A stretch of DNA of 64,000 nucleotides from Distichodus sexfasciatus (GCA_032718565.1 JAVGVS010000012.1:5042502-5106501); one strand, 5' to 3'; counted from the first letter of the stretch, positions 46,425 to 57,940 are shown. Notes: a model not told the origin generated them from the sequence alone. Made by a program: numbers and translations.

Positions 46425-46870
46425 ATCTATGTTGGAGACAAGGAAAGACTGCTTTCAACTTGTCAACTGGGCATTACAAATCCATGGTTATACCATTTGG
46501 GCTAGTTAGTGTCTCAATTGTCTGTACAATCTTTGTAATTGTCAACCTCAATGACAATCTAATCCACTTCGCTACCACAAGACTCTTGCTAATGAGTCAG
46601 GTGTATTTGAAGTGAGAGGAAAGCAGTTTCCATCATAGTCTTCACCATCTCCCAGGGGATGAAAATGAATCCAACTCAGTCAAGCAGGTGCAGAAATTCC
46701 TGCAAGTTGCAAAACTTATATCAGTGCTTTATGGACAATTTCAGCTCATTCATACATCTGGTCCACTGAATGCCTGAGGTATATGCCACATTTCAAGATC
46801 AGAAAGGCGGCCTAATCCAGCACTTTTCTTCATTGTTGAGACAGATGGCTCCCTTTCCACTTGCTCAAAC
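46425..46870 (+). pseudogene. Ancient Gypsy-type pol relic
   Basis: From 46445 one frame reads KTAFNLSTGHYKSMVIPFGL. This is the Gypsy reverse transcriptase stretch that precedes the catalytic aspartates; here the catalytic box is lost. Further on, near 46680-46720, KQVQKFLQVAK corresponds to the region after the RT core. FIVETDGS near 46830 corresponds to the start of RNase H. Many frameshifts and stops separate these blocks. It is much older than the element in the RAMP intron. Confidence 0.75.
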
Positions 46871-47019
46871 CAGACAGAGCATGCCAAGTAAGTACAACAT
46901 AACATAAATACTTGCATTTCCTGGGAAAGATCTTTGAAAATTGCAACCCTAAAAGGACAATCCCACGTCTACTGGTTGAATCATTTGTTTAGGCAGATTC
47001 TCGGAAATTGTGACTTTGC

Positions 47020-47480
47020 AGTTGTGAGTATCTGACTGAGACCCAAATGCAGTACAAAATAGGCTTGTTTATTGTCAAAAACATAATACAAAAACAGTTA
47101 AGAACATCCTGTCCACATCCAAGTTGCAGAAAAATGCCATATTGACAGGCAGACTTCATAATTGGAGAAACCTGCAGCATTCAAGCACAGAAATGTGAAA
47201 CATAGGCAAAAAAATCCAAATTGGCACTCAGAGACAAAAATGTGCAATACAAAAGGGGTAAGTATCAAAAAAGGTAAGCAGGTATGAATAAGGCAGGTAC
47301 CAAAACCACTGGCAATACTTAACAATGAAACAAAGGAAGGAAGTCTAAAACTCAGGTGAAATAGAAATCAAAAGTCTTTCCAGACTGGAGGTCCAGAACG
47401 GAAGCGAAGAGGAGGGAATACCAAAGAAGAGTCCTGCTGAGATCTAAAAATCTAAATACTAAGCATCAAAATATGAATTA
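47020..47480 (-). repeat. Possible LTR or terminal fragment in reverse orientation
   Basis: The sequence GACCCAAATGCAGTACAAAA followed by TAGGCTTGTTTATTGTC is like the polyadenylation side of fish LTRs read backwards. No paired terminus or duplication was found. It may belong to the relic just upstream or to another element. Confidence 0.3.
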
Positions 47481-49890
47481 ATATAGGGCTGTGTAATATT
47501 CCTAGTACTACCAATATCTCCACTTGTAATTAGGTAGTGTAAGCCATCCTGAATGGGTGTCTACTGAATGTTTGGGAGAACATGATTTTATAAGGTGTAC
47601 TAATCTGTCTATCAAGTCGAGGAGTGTGAATAAAGCAAAGCTTTAATATGTCACAATGTGACAGTAAATCGATGAAAAAAATGTATTCTAATTTTTACAA
47701 TGACACTTGTTAGCTCATTTTGCAAAGGTTGAGGTCTCTTTGCAGGAATACAGTATATCAATGTTTTAAAAAAATCACAGTACTATAAATTTCAAGAGTG
47801 TATAATTTTACAAAATTCTCATTTAACAGTTACCAACGTACCCGTTTGTGCTCTTTCTTGCATGGGAAAGTTTCCGAACTACAAAGTTCCCAAGAGCATT
47901 CCATCCACTGAGAGGCAACTCTCTCTGCTGCTTCTCAGTGTGTTCAGTAATGGAAATTTGCTCATCTTTTTGCACTTATCTTTGATCATGATGAGAGACA
48001 TGTTTAAATTCGCTTGTTCAATAGAAATAATGCAATATGTGAGGTCTTAATCATGGAATAATGGATTGTGTGCATCTGTTCTTTTCAAAGTGTTACTTAC
48101 ACATTTACAGAGACAGTTAAGTGAATGTGTTTTAACTGTTTATGTAGCCATATCTGTATTCACCCCTGGGGGACTAGAATTAATATATTTATAACACAAG
48201 CATCACAAGACCTATTCTATGTACAGAACATCTGAACTTATTAGATTGGTTTTCCTTAGTGTATTCTCCCACAATAAATATTTAACTATCTGGATAGTTT
48301 CAGGCATATCATGACATGACTTTGTGACATATGATTAACTGCAGGTGGAAAATAAGTGATAATATGCACAGTATTCCTCTGAGTCTGTCAGGCAAGCCAA
48401 TGGGTATATTAAGTGACAGGAAATTAGCATGTGATAAAGTTGATGCTCACTTACATGCTACACACATGTTTTTACACATATTGTAATTACGGAGATGTGT
48501 GATGCAGTAAAATATTTCCCCTAGGTCTTACAGGATGGCAATAATGAGCTAATTTCCTCCAATGGAAGCAGTTAATGTAACCCTCCCCTCACGCCACTTC
48601 CACCACCCCCCAACTTTAATTTAATGAAAACAGATCTAACTGAGATACAACTGCCACACAGTTATCTATTTTGGGATCCCTTATTTTTCATGCATTGCAA
48701 AAGAGGACAGAGAGAGAGAGGAAAAATATATATATTTGTTTGCAGCCCAGATTGCATTGTACTCTATGGGCCATATGTGGAATGTCCAACGTTCAAACCG
48801 GAGAGCAAAAACACAAGCACTTTGGTACAAGTTACCAGAGATATGTTTTTCTATCAACCCACAGAAATCAGGTACCGTAAGCTAAGGTAACTTAGCTAGC
48901 TGATAACAACTTAACCTCATAGTTGTCAATGTAAGAGGAGGCATATAGTTGAAAATCTTTGTCCAGTCTGAGCTCTAGTGTTGTTAACGACTTGCAGATC
49001 CGGTGGGCAGAGATGCAGGGGAGCTTCTGCAGACAGCTACTATTTGAAAGTATTTGTGTCAAAAGTAATCACAGAAAGAGAGGTTTCCTGCTATCTGCAA
49101 AGTTATTATTCCGAATAGTGACATCACGCCAGAAGAGAAGTCATCAGTTTAACGAACACAGAACCAATGTTACACATAAGGATAAAGGTAGTGGAGATGC
49201 GTTCGATGACGCCATTGTAACTTGAAAATGTCATAAGTCAAGACATACTACCAGCAGGAGGGCATTTAGAAGACACATTTTTTTCACTATAATTGGGCTT
49301 TGAAACACCAAAAAATTGCACTCTAACACAGACACAACTAAACTCTGTCGAAGTATGCCTGCTGTGCATTTTTATAATTTAGTCATATGCCTGTTGTCAG
49401 CATAAGATTGAAAAAGCATAAATCGAACCATCATAACCCGGGACCATCTGTACTGAAAATTGTAAAACTGCACTGAATTTTTCATTATTTGGTGAGTATG
49501 AGGAGGTGATGGAATTAACTTTCCTGGTGTGATCTGGTTACATAAGAAGTCAGGTAGATTTCCGTGAAACAAGATGAACGTTCACTGAAATAGATCTAAT
49601 TTAGGAGAAGAACCTACAAAGAGAGAGTAAAAAAGAAGAAATAATTAGACAGAAAGTGAACAATCAGATCCTAAACTTAAAGTGTAGAAAGCAGGGGGAA
49701 TAGGCAGGCTATGCCAAGAGTAAAATTGGTGTTGACTAGGCAGCAGAGTTACAGCACCTCCAAAATGGCAGGGCTTGTGTGGTACTCCCATAATGCAGAT
49801 GTTAGCATGGTAGCACCTACTAAAAGTGGTTCAAGAAAAGACAATCAGAGATCCAGAGAAACCTGACTACCACTTCAGTTAGTTAAGTAT
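47481..49890. other. Unassigned sequence
   Basis: Short open frames near 48624-48890 and 48959-49225 lack domains or clear splice structure. No element ends were recognised. Confidence 0.4.
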
Positions 49891-50130
49891 GCTAGTGTTG
49901 GGGAAGCTTCCTTTAAACTGTAACGTTTCAAGTTACAAGCTGATTAAAGGTTTGTAAGTTACAACCATTGCCCTGCGGTGTGTTGGCGCCTGCCCAGGGT
50001 TGTTCTCCGCTTTGCACCCGTAAGTTCCCAAGCTACTATTACAAGCTACTATTTAAATTTAGTGGTTAGCTACAAACTACAACTACAAGCTGCAGAGAAA
50101 ACAGAGCTAACTACATCTAAATGATTTCAC
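49891..50130 (+). mobile_element. Degenerate hAT-like repeat split by a SINE C fragment
   Basis: The start GTGTTGGGGAAGCTTCCTTT and the repeated TACAAGCT and AAGTTACAAGC words are typical of a common fish element related to the one at 13045-13466. A fragment CCCTGCGGTGTGTTGGCGCC (49972-50022) matches the body of the family C SINE and appears to interrupt it. Confidence 0.45.
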
Positions 50131-50904
50131 GGCCACAGATTCTTGCTTTCATCTTTGCCATAGTGGACTCCATCCTCCGGCTCATTTATGCAGCTGCCCT
50201 AGAGTGCGCCGTGATGCAATTACTGTGCACTGCACTGGCACTGTAGTCTATCATATGCCTCTTCTGTGAATTTAACACCAATCAGAAAAACCTGATAGTT
50301 GAAAATATCTGTCTTTGTAAAGAGAGATTTCTTTAAACAATATAAAAAGCTACATCATTATAGAAATAGCTTTGCTACTGATAATATACTAAAAGTAGTT
50401 AAGTTAGTGATCAGACCAATTTTTGTGAGCTACTCTCTAAACATTAGCACCAACTTTAGCGCCAACTCAAGGGCATGGGTAATGAACCTGAGTATTAATA
50501 ATGGAATAAAGAGGCCTGCTCTGATAAATCATGTTTCATTTAGTTCATATGAATGGCCTGGTCTGGGTCATTTTCCTGGGAAAAAGATGGCAACAGGATC
50601 CCTCATGGGATGAAAACAAGAGACAGAACGATGTCCTGCTGCAATCTACTGTCTTGGGAGCTGATACAGACCCCATGAAACCTCTTCCATGCCCCTTTCA
50701 TTTGTAGGATGTGCTGAAATAAAAGCTCAGACCATGGAGGCGCTAGCAACTTGCAGGAAGACTTGCTGCTTGCTTACTTGCAAAGGATATGCCACTAACG
50801 TCTTAATGCCAGATACCACATATCTTGTGGAGTTCATGTTCATAGATGCACACAACTCTGGACTCGGTCATGGTATGCACAAATGCTTTTGGTACAAACA
50901 ATCA

Positions 50905-50931
50905 TTTATTCATTCATTATCTGAACCGCTA
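50905..50931 (+). mobile_element. SINE family C, left part, split by the nested insertions
   Basis: ATTCATTCATTATCTGAACC and GCTAA form the tail end of a family C SINE. It resumes at about 59950 with CAATCCAACTGGGGTCGCAG and GGAGCCTATCCCGGG. The 9 kb between is the MITE, DIRS and LINE nest. Confidence 0.7.
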
Positions 50932-51293
50932 ACCCTTAGCAAAAAGTAGTATACTTGAAGTTCATTTTATTAAGTATGCTTGAGTATAAGTATAGCAAGT
51001 ATACTATGGATCATGTACCATGTACCTTGTAGTGTACTAGAAAGTATACTAATTTAATACTTCTTCGGACTAAATTGGAACATTATTAAGTTTATGAAAG
51101 TATACTTTAAGTATACTTTATGAGGTCATTTTAAGATTACAAAAGTATACTTTTAGACTTTAGTAGACTTTTCTTTATACTTATCAGTATAAGTCAAGTA
51201 TACTTCACTATACTATTCTTAAGCATATAAAATATAGTATATAAAAAGTAAACTTCAAGTATACTGCCTCAGTTTTAGTATATAATAAGTATC

Positions 51294-51590
51294 GTACTCG
51301 GTTACTTACGTAACCTCGATTCCCTGAGATATGGGAACAAGTACTGTGTCGTAAGACGCTATGGGAAAACTCCTTTTTCCTCTTCGACTGAAGCCTTTTT
51401 TTCAATCACGCAGTGCAACTGCACACTGATTGGTTTGTCAACGTTAACTTGATCTAACCAATCAACTGACGGCGGTAATGAGTCAGCCAATGGCCGTGCC
51501 GCTTTACCGGGTGCTGACATTTGCATGGGGCGGTGCCAACCGGCTCTATAAATGCGACCATTTTGCCGTCAAGTTCAGATTTTTCTTACA
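51294..51590. repeat. DIRS left terminal region (3' end of the element)
   Basis: The outermost 51 bp (51294-51344) are unique to this end and are complementary to 51633-51683. The inner part from about 51346 is the inverted repeat shared with the right end and includes a CTATAAATGC TATA-like box near 51546. Confidence 0.85.
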
Positions 51591-51632
51591 AAGCATCTGA
51601 GGTGTGCAGCACATGGCACGGCAAGGAACGCA

Positions 51633-51731
51633 GTACTCGTTCCCATATCTCAGGGAATCGAGGTTACGTAAGTAACCGAGTACATTCCCTTTCGATATTT
51701 CACTCGTACTGCGTCTTAATATGCTATGGGG
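51633..51731. repeat. DIRS internal complementary region
   Basis: Positions 51633-51683 are the complement of the left extremity (51294-51344) with at most one or two mismatches. Positions 51688-51731 are the approximate complement of the right extremity (59868-59910). This two-part arrangement is used by DIRS elements to template the joined ends of the circular intermediate. Confidence 0.9.
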
Positions 51732-51963
51732 AACCAGTACAATCCCGCCGTGCCATGGTGGGGTGCAACTCAATATGACGCCCAAGGGGAAAACCCCAGG
51801 GGAACGTCAAAAAAGTACACCAAGCACAGAGCAAGCCACAAAGGGGGGCTGCTGTGGCTCGGGTGTCACCCCGCAGGTGCCCGAACAGGCCCGAGAACTA
51901 GGGACTCACACCAAACAGGTCAAGTAGCCCATAAAACCATTCAGTCAGTCCCATCGGACGGAC

Positions 51964-52341
51964 TTAAATTGACAAAACTCTGGACTGCAGAGCAGGGATG
52001 TCCAGGTTATAAAACCTGACAAATGTGGATGGTGAGGACCAGCCGGCCGCCTCACAAATCTCTGAAATGGAGACCCCACTCGACCACGCCCAGGAAGAGG
52101 CCATGCCTCTGGTGGAGTGGGTTCTGACTCCTAAGGGGCACTGCATCCCCAAGGAGGAATAAGCCAATGTAATGGCCTCCAAAATCCACTTGGAAAGCCT
52201 CTGCTTCGTAACCGGAAGGCCCTTGGCCTGGTTACCGAAGCCGACAAAAAGCTGTTCTGAGCTCCTGAACGAGGCAGAACGCGCTACGTAAGCCCTCAGG
52301 GCCCTAACGGGGCAGAGCAGGTGCAAGTCCTGGTCGTCCAC
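51964..52341 (-). pseudogene. DIRS tyrosine recombinase, C-terminal part
   Basis: The open frame holds LHLLCPVRALRAYVARSASF, the HSTRGMASSWA box (His and Arg of the active site) and RFYNLDIP with the nucleophilic tyrosine. It is separated from the N-terminal part of the recombinase by a frameshifted stretch with stops between 52342 and 52420. Confidence 0.85.
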
Positions 52342-52419
52342 CGAGGCGGGCAGAGAGACTTATGACCTGGGCTCTGAACGGAGTTGAGAGCACCTTAGGC
52401 ACATAACCCAGTCTTGGTT

Positions 52420-54162
52420 TCAGGACGACTCTGGAGTCATTCGGCCCGATTCCAGGCAAGACGGGTTGACAGACAGTGCTTGCAAGTCACCCACCTGCTT
52501 GACAGATGCCAGTGCCAGGAGCAGGGCAGTCTTAAGCGAGAGCGCTTTCAAGCTTGAGGAGTGCAGAGGTTCGAATGGGGCCCCTTTCAGGGCCCTTAGC
52601 ATGGTGGATAAGTCCCATGAGGGGACCATAACAGGGCGCGGAGGGTGCAACCGCCTGGCGCCTCTCAAAAATTGGATAACTGCACTGTGCCAGCCGACCG
52701 AGCACCCAGCAATAGGGGCATGAAAGGCCGCTATTGCCGAAGCGTATACCTTGACGGTTGAGGGAGAACGCTGCTTGTCCAGCAACTCCTGCAGGAACGA
52801 TAAGACCACCAAGACCTCTGAGGAGACCGGATCGAAGTTCCGGCCCTGGCACCACGCCTCAAAGAGAGCCCATTTCAAAGCGTAGAGCCGCCGTGTAGAC
52901 GGGGCTCTAGCCTCAGTCATGGTGTTCAGGACGCGCTCCGGGAGGCCCAAAGGCACCCATTGAGTGGCCAGACATGAAGGGCCCACAGCTCGGGCTGCGG
53001 ATGCCACAGTGAGCCGTTTGCTTGAGAGAGGAGGTCCCGCCTCAAGGGAATTGGCCACGGGGCTGTCTCCAACAACTGGAACAGCTCCGACACCCACGGC
53101 TGGTTCCTCCAGAAGCCTGAGTTTGCGCTCCCTGACTCGTCTGAGTACCTGTGGTAACAGAGCGACTGGAGGGAACGCGTAAAGCGGAAGGTCTGGCCAC
53201 TCGTGCGCCAGAGCATCCATGCTTCTCATAAAGTAAAGTGGGCAGTGAGAATTGTCTTCGGAGGCGAAGAGGTCGACTCGTGCCCTGCCGAAGGTGTCCC
53301 AAATCCTCTGAACCGCGAGGGGGTGGAGCGTGTAGTTTTCTGACGAGACATTGCTCCTTGACAGCATGTCTGCCCCTTGGTTCAATTTGCCCGGCACGTG
53401 CGATGCCCTGAGCGAGCGCAGGTTGACCTGGGCCCATATCAAAAGGCATTTTGCAAGTGCAAAGAGGCACCTCGAGACAATTCTGCCCTGGTGATTCACA
53501 TAGGACACCACTGAGCGGCTGTCTGATTGCACCAGCACATGGTGCCCCTTCAGTTCTGGCAGGAAGGCTTTGCAGACACGGCACACTGCGAGCATCTCGA
53601 GGCAGTTGATGTGCAGCCCCACCTCCTCCCTGGACCAAAGGTCGGAGGCCGGTTTGCCTTCGCACAGCGCTCCCCAACCCATGTTGGAAGCATCTGTCAA
53701 GACCATCTTCCTCCTGTGTGCCGCATCCAGGCGCACCCCTTGGGCTAGCCAGTGAGGGTCCCTCCAATGGGTCAGGGCTGTGACACAGGCCCGAGTTACC
53801 GTTATGAGGTGGCACCCGTGGTGCCATGCCACGAATGGAACCCTCTGCTTCAACCAAAACTGGATGGGACGCATGTAAAGCAGACCCAGCCGAGGTACTG
53901 GCGAAGCCACTGCCATAAGGCCCAGAATCCTCTGGAAGGCCTTGAGTGGATGCGAGGAGCCCTCCCCGAAGGAGGCTGCGCGGTTCTGAATTGACTCGGC
54001 TCGCTCCGCTGAAAGACTCGCGTTCATTCGCACAGAGTCGATTACTATCCCCAGGAACAAGATCTGTTGGCTGGGTAATAGGATGCTCTTGGCGAAATTG
54101 ACCCTGAGCCCCGGACACTCCAAGTGGCTGAGGAGAAGGGCCCGATGCAATATCGAAACCAC
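52420..54162 (-). pseudogene. DIRS pol: RT end, RNase H and recombinase N-terminal part
   Basis: This 580-codon frame starts just downstream of the RT catalytic box. RNase H is at about residues 153-265 (VLTDASNMGWGAL, LEMLAV, QSDSRSVVSYV, GADMLSR). The recombinase core-binding part starts at about residue 420 (PSTRRLYALKWALFEAW). At residue 556, in ASVKQVGDLQAL, glutamine (CAG) stands where DIRS recombinases have the first catalytic arginine. The frame ends in non-family residues (MTPESS), showing a frameshift. Confidence 0.9.
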
Positions 54163-54331
54163 CTCAGACTGGGCCAGAATGAGCTAGTCGTCGAGGTAGT
54201 TGAGGAGGCGGACCCCCATCTGCCTCAGAGGGGAGAGCGCTGCGTCCATGCACTGCGTAAAAGTGCGGGGAGCCAGAGGTAAACCAAATAGAAGGACGTT
54301 GTATTGATATGCCACGCCCTCGAAGGCGAAT
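54163..54331 (-). pseudogene. DIRS reverse transcriptase core, second half
   Basis: The - strand reads FAFEGVAYQYNVLLFGLPLA, then RTFTQCMDAALSPLRQMG and LLNYLDD, immediately followed by TAG (54186-54184). YLDD is the RT catalytic box. The first half of the RT lies on the other side of the LINE at 57845-57935. Confidence 0.85.
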
Positions 54332-57300
54332 AATAATAATAATAATAATAATAGATTTTATTTATAAAGCACTTTTCATTAAAACAATCCCAAAGTGCTA
54401 CACAGCAATGACAACAAAGGAAATCATAAATCATTAACAAGAGTACACTTTTTTAAAAAGATAAGTTTTTAGGCCAGATTTAAAAGTATCCACATTCTGT
54501 GGCGCCCTAAGATGGACTGGGAGGGTATTCCATAGGCGTGGAGCAGCCACGGAGAAAGCCCGATCCCCCATTGTGTGGAGCTTAGTTCTTGGTACTTTGA
54601 GCAGGTAGTTGGATGAGGAACGAAGGGAGTGAGAGGATGCCTGATATGTAACAAGATCTTTTAAGTAAGATGGTGCCGTTCCATGGAGGCATTGGTGAGT
54701 GAGTAATGAGACCTTATATTCAATTTGGAGAGAAACAGGGAGCCAGTGGAGAGCTTTGAGGATGGGAGTGATGTTGTCACATCTTCTAACCCTCATCAGG
54801 ACTCTGGCAGCACTGTTCTGGATATACTGCAATTTTCGAATGCTCTTGCTAGGCAACCCGATGAAGAGTGCATTGCAGTAGTCCAGCCTGCATGACACAA
54901 AAGCATGGATCAGCTTATCTGCATCGGCCAAGCTCAATGATCTACGTAACCTAGCTATGTTCCTGAGGTGAAAGAATGCAGTTTTACAGAGCTGCTGGAT
55001 ATGGGCTTCGTAAGTGAGATGAGAGTCCATTTTTACACCAAGGTTGGTGATGACTGAGGACAGTAGGATGTTATCACTGGAGAATGAGATACTGGTAATG
55101 GTGGAATAACGTAGCTGATGAGGAGTTCCGACTAGGATGGCCTCGGTCTTGGAGCTGTTTAGCTGAAGGAAATTGAGCTTCATCCAGTCCTTAATCTCCT
55201 CCAGACAGTTGTTAAGAGTGGTTAACACTGATGATGGATGGTGGGGATGGTTAGAACCTGCTTTCAGGTAGAGCTGTGTGTCATCTGCATAGCAGTGAAA
55301 TGACACGCCATGCCTGCTAATGATTTGACCAAGAGGGAGCAGGTATAAAATAAAAAGAATAGGTCCTAACACTGAGCCCTGGGGGACTCCACAGGTAACA
55401 TTGTGAGATTCAGATTTAAAGTTACCAAGGGCAACAAACTCTGTTCTCCCAGTAAGATAGGATGAAAACCACTTGTAGGCGGAGTCGGAAAGGCCAACGA
55501 TGGCTCTTAGGTGGTGCAATAGTGTATTGTGATCAATTGTGTCAAAGGCAGCAGACAAGTCCAGGAGGATAAGAAGGGATGGTGAGCCAGCATCAGCGGT
55601 TATCAAGAGGTCGTTTGACACCCTAACTAGTGCCGTTTCTGTGCTGTGGCTTTGACGAAAACCAGACTGGAATTTTTCATAGAGGCAGTTCAGCATTAGA
55701 TGATTATGGAGTCGAACAGCCACTACTTTTTCCAGCACCTTAGAAAGGAATGGAAGGTTTGAGATGGGCCTATAACTGGCAAAATCATCTGGGTCAAGCG
55801 TGAGTTTTTTAAGAAGTGGCCTGATAACAGCAGTTTTAAGTGCAGGTGGAACATACCCAGCTTTAAGTGAGAGATTTATTACCTGGGTAATTAGAGGACT
55901 AATGGCAGTAACATTTGACTTTACCAGAATAGTTGGAAGAGGATCCAGTGTACATGTTGAGGATTTCATCATTTTAATGATAGTTTCCACCTCCTGCTGT
56001 GAAACCAGTGAGAGGCAGCATAGAGGTCCGGTAAGCCCAGGTGGGTGATCAATCGAAGCAGTACAAGCCGCAGGTGGGGCGGAGGGACCGGAGAAGGAGG
56101 AGCGGATAGTTGATATTTTATTCCTGAAGAAATTGATGAAATTATTGCATTTTTCCTCAGTGTCATCTGAATGAGAAATGGTTTTAGGCTCAAGTAAGAA
56201 ATTGACGGTGGAGAAAAGCCACTTGGAATTTCCAATATTGCCGTTTATGATAGTGGAGTAAAACTTGGACTGTGCCTCTTTGAGTGATTTAGCATAGGCT
56301 TTTTGATGGTCCCTGAAAGCCTGTTTATGAACGGTCAGTCCAGACGTCTTCAAGCTCCGTTCCAAGGCACGCCCAGCTGATTTCATTTTTCGCAGCTCGC
56401 TAGTGTACCATGGAGCAGAATGTGAGAAGGTGACTGTCCGGGATTTGATAGGAGCATGACGGTCGAGTAAGGCAGTTAATGTCTGATTATAAAGATCCAC
56501 TGCTTCAGTGGTTGAGGAGAGTGCAGGTAGACTAGAACACATATATTGGAGGTCCACAGCAAATGCATCTTGAACAATGTTTTTTATGGACCTAAAATGG
56601 ATTTGCCGCTTTGGTTTGCAGTAAGGTGGCTGGATAGAAGGCAGCTCCACTTTAATAGCTTTATGATCCGATAAACCTAAATCACATATCTGCAGGTTCA
56701 GAGTAGATACAAAGTTTGTGATGACCAAATCGAGCGTGTGCCCCCTGGAATGTGTAGGGGCATCAACATGTTGTTTTAAATTAAAACGGTCAAGTACACA
56801 AAGAAACTCGGCAGCGAAGCGACATGAAGAGGTGTCAACATGGATGTTAAGGTCTCCGAGGATCATAGTTTTGGCGGAAATTATAGAAAGTGAACTGAAA
56901 AGGTCCTGGATCTCTGGAAGGAAAGCTGAGTTGATTTTTGGGGGGCGGTAAATAAGAATAAAAGTTATTGACAGGGGAGGCTTACATTTGAAAGCAAGGC
57001 ATTCAAATGATGACAGTGGAGGTAGCGGAACAGCGATTAACTCCAGATCTTGACGATATATTACAGCAAGACCTCCCCCACGGCCAGTGCTGCGTGCCTT
57101 CTCAAAGTAAGAATAACCGGGCGGACATGCTTCATTGAGTGATGAAAATACTCCAGGCTCATGCCAAGTCTCAGTAAGGCATAGGAGATCCAGACCATTT
57201 TCAATTATATGGTCCTGTATGAAAGATGCTTTGTTTGACAGAGATTGAGCATTGAAAAGTTCAATTTTCGTCAACAAAAGAGTGCTGCGTCTCTGTAGGG

Positions 57301-57840
57301 GGAGCAGCACCGTCCGATCGACTCCACGGAAAGAATCCACTCCCGATCTTCTGCCGCTCCCGTCAATGGTATATCGATCCAGCGCTACAGCGTTCTGATG
57401 ACGTGTGCAGCATGCGCCGAGTGCTGACCAAAGAGCAGGGATCGATGTCGAGTCATGGCCGGTCTGATAATAGTGGACAAACTTTCTCCGGGAGGCCCTA
57501 TGGATATAACGAGGTCGGCGCTGAAGTCCGAGTTCCTTGATGGTAGAGATGCATGCAGGGCGAGTGTAAGTAATAAGCTTCAAGAGCTGCGCAGCGGAAT
57601 ACACAAGCACCATATCCAACGTCTGTAGTTTCGCCGGAGATTTATTAGAGGAAGCTTGTTACTCAGCGGAAAACAAGCCGAAAAGTCCCCGGAGATAAAA
57701 CGACGAAGCTTCCAGTAAATCCAAACTATGGGTTGTAAGTCACAGTTTACAATCATAGAACTAATACAAACAAAAGTTTTAAGAAAGGTAGGGAAAGCGG
57801 CGACATAGCACGCCAGCGTCCTTCCTTCCTTCCATGATTG
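54332..57840 (-). mobile_element. L2-group LINE, apparently full length, inserted in the DIRS RT
   Basis: The 3' end is a short (ATT)n tail (+ strand TAATAATAATAATAATAATA near 54331), as in L2-group LINEs. A 4-bp duplication GAAT flanks it (54328-54331 and 57841-57844), though one side overlaps the tail repeat. It has about 220 bp of 5' untranslated sequence, one long ORF and about 100 bp of 3' untranslated sequence. The target is the reverse transcriptase of the DIRS element. Confidence 0.9.
54434..57619 (-). CDS. LINE polyprotein: endonuclease and reverse transcriptase, intact 1061 codons
   Basis: The protein carries out target-primed reverse transcription: an endonuclease nicks DNA and the RT copies the LINE RNA from the nick. 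The apurinic-type endonuclease spans about residues 118-325 (FNAQSL at 122, LTETW at 148, GDLN at 255, SDHK at 317). The RT spans about 595-860: SYRPISNLPFLSKVLEKVV, LDLSAAFDTIDH at 686, GVPQGSVLGP at 744, and YADD at 777-780. The C-terminal LINE domain has LDYCNALFIGLPSKSIRKLQ and LHWLPV. All catalytic motifs are present and there is no stop or frameshift. An upstream first ORF is not seen; many L2-group elements lack one. Expression is not shown. Confidence 0.92.
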   Translation of the reverse strand: MDMVLVYSAAQLLKLITYTRPACISTIKELGLQRRPRYIHRASRRKFVHYYQTGHDSTSIPALWSALGACCTRHQNAVALDRYTIDGSGRRSGVDSFRGVDRTVLLPLQRRSTLLLTKIELFNAQSLSNKASFIQDHIIENGLDLLCLTETWHEPGVFSSLNEACPPGYSYFEKARSTGRGGGLAVIYRQDLELIAVPLPPLSSFECLAFKCKPPLSITFILIYRPPKINSAFLPEIQDLFSSLSIISAKTMILGDLNIHVDTSSCRFAAEFLCVLDRFNLKQHVDAPTHSRGHTLDLVITNFVSTLNLQICDLGLSDHKAIKVELPSIQPPYCKPKRQIHFRSIKNIVQDAFAVDLQYMCSSLPALSSTTEAVDLYNQTLTALLDRHAPIKSRTVTFSHSAPWYTSELRKMKSAGRALERSLKTSGLTVHKQAFRDHQKAYAKSLKEAQSKFYSTIINGNIGNSKWLFSTVNFLLEPKTISHSDDTEEKCNNFINFFRNKISTIRSSFSGPSAPPAACTASIDHPPGLTGPLCCLSLVSQQEVETIIKMMKSSTCTLDPLPTILVKSNVTAISPLITQVINLSLKAGYVPPALKTAVIRPLLKKLTLDPDDFASYRPISNLPFLSKVLEKVVAVRLHNHLMLNCLYEKFQSGFRQSHSTETALVRVSNDLLITADAGSPSLLILLDLSAAFDTIDHNTLLHHLRAIVGLSDSAYKWFSSYLTGRTEFVALGNFKSESHNVTCGVPQGSVLGPILFILYLLPLGQIISRHGVSFHCYADDTQLYLKAGSNHPHHPSSVLTTLNNCLEEIKDWMKLNFLQLNSSKTEAILVGTPHQLRYSTITSISFSSDNILLSSVITNLGVKMDSHLTYEAHIQQLCKTAFFHLRNIARLRRSLSLADADKLIHAFVSCRLDYCNALFIGLPSKSIRKLQYIQNSAARVLMRVRRCDNITPILKALHWLPVSLQIEYKVSLLTHQCLHGTAPSYLKDLVTYQASSHSLRSSSNYLLKVPRTKLHTMGDRAFSVAAPRLWNTLPVHLRAPQNVDTFKSGLKTYLFKKVYSC

Positions 57841-57844
57841 GAAT

Positions 57845-57940
57845 CTCAGAAAGCGCCTGTGATGGGGGCAATTTGGATATGAAAGTACGCATCTTTCAAA
57901 TCCAGGGACATAAACCAGTCCTCGGGGCGAATTTGCGCGA
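57845..57940 (-). pseudogene. DIRS reverse transcriptase, first half
   Basis: The - strand reads EDWFMSLDLKDAYFHIQIAP, the RT A-motif with its aspartate. A single-base deletion follows and leads to a stop just before the LINE junction at 57841. Confidence 0.8.

Noticed and set aside
48624..49225. Two 88-codon frames
   Set aside because: Neither has conserved motifs, good splice borders or codon bias.
53042..54118. 358-codon - strand frame overlapping the DIRS pol frame
   Set aside because: It is a shadow of the pol frame in GC-rich sequence with no recognisable domain; the pol frame shows RNase H and recombinase motifs.
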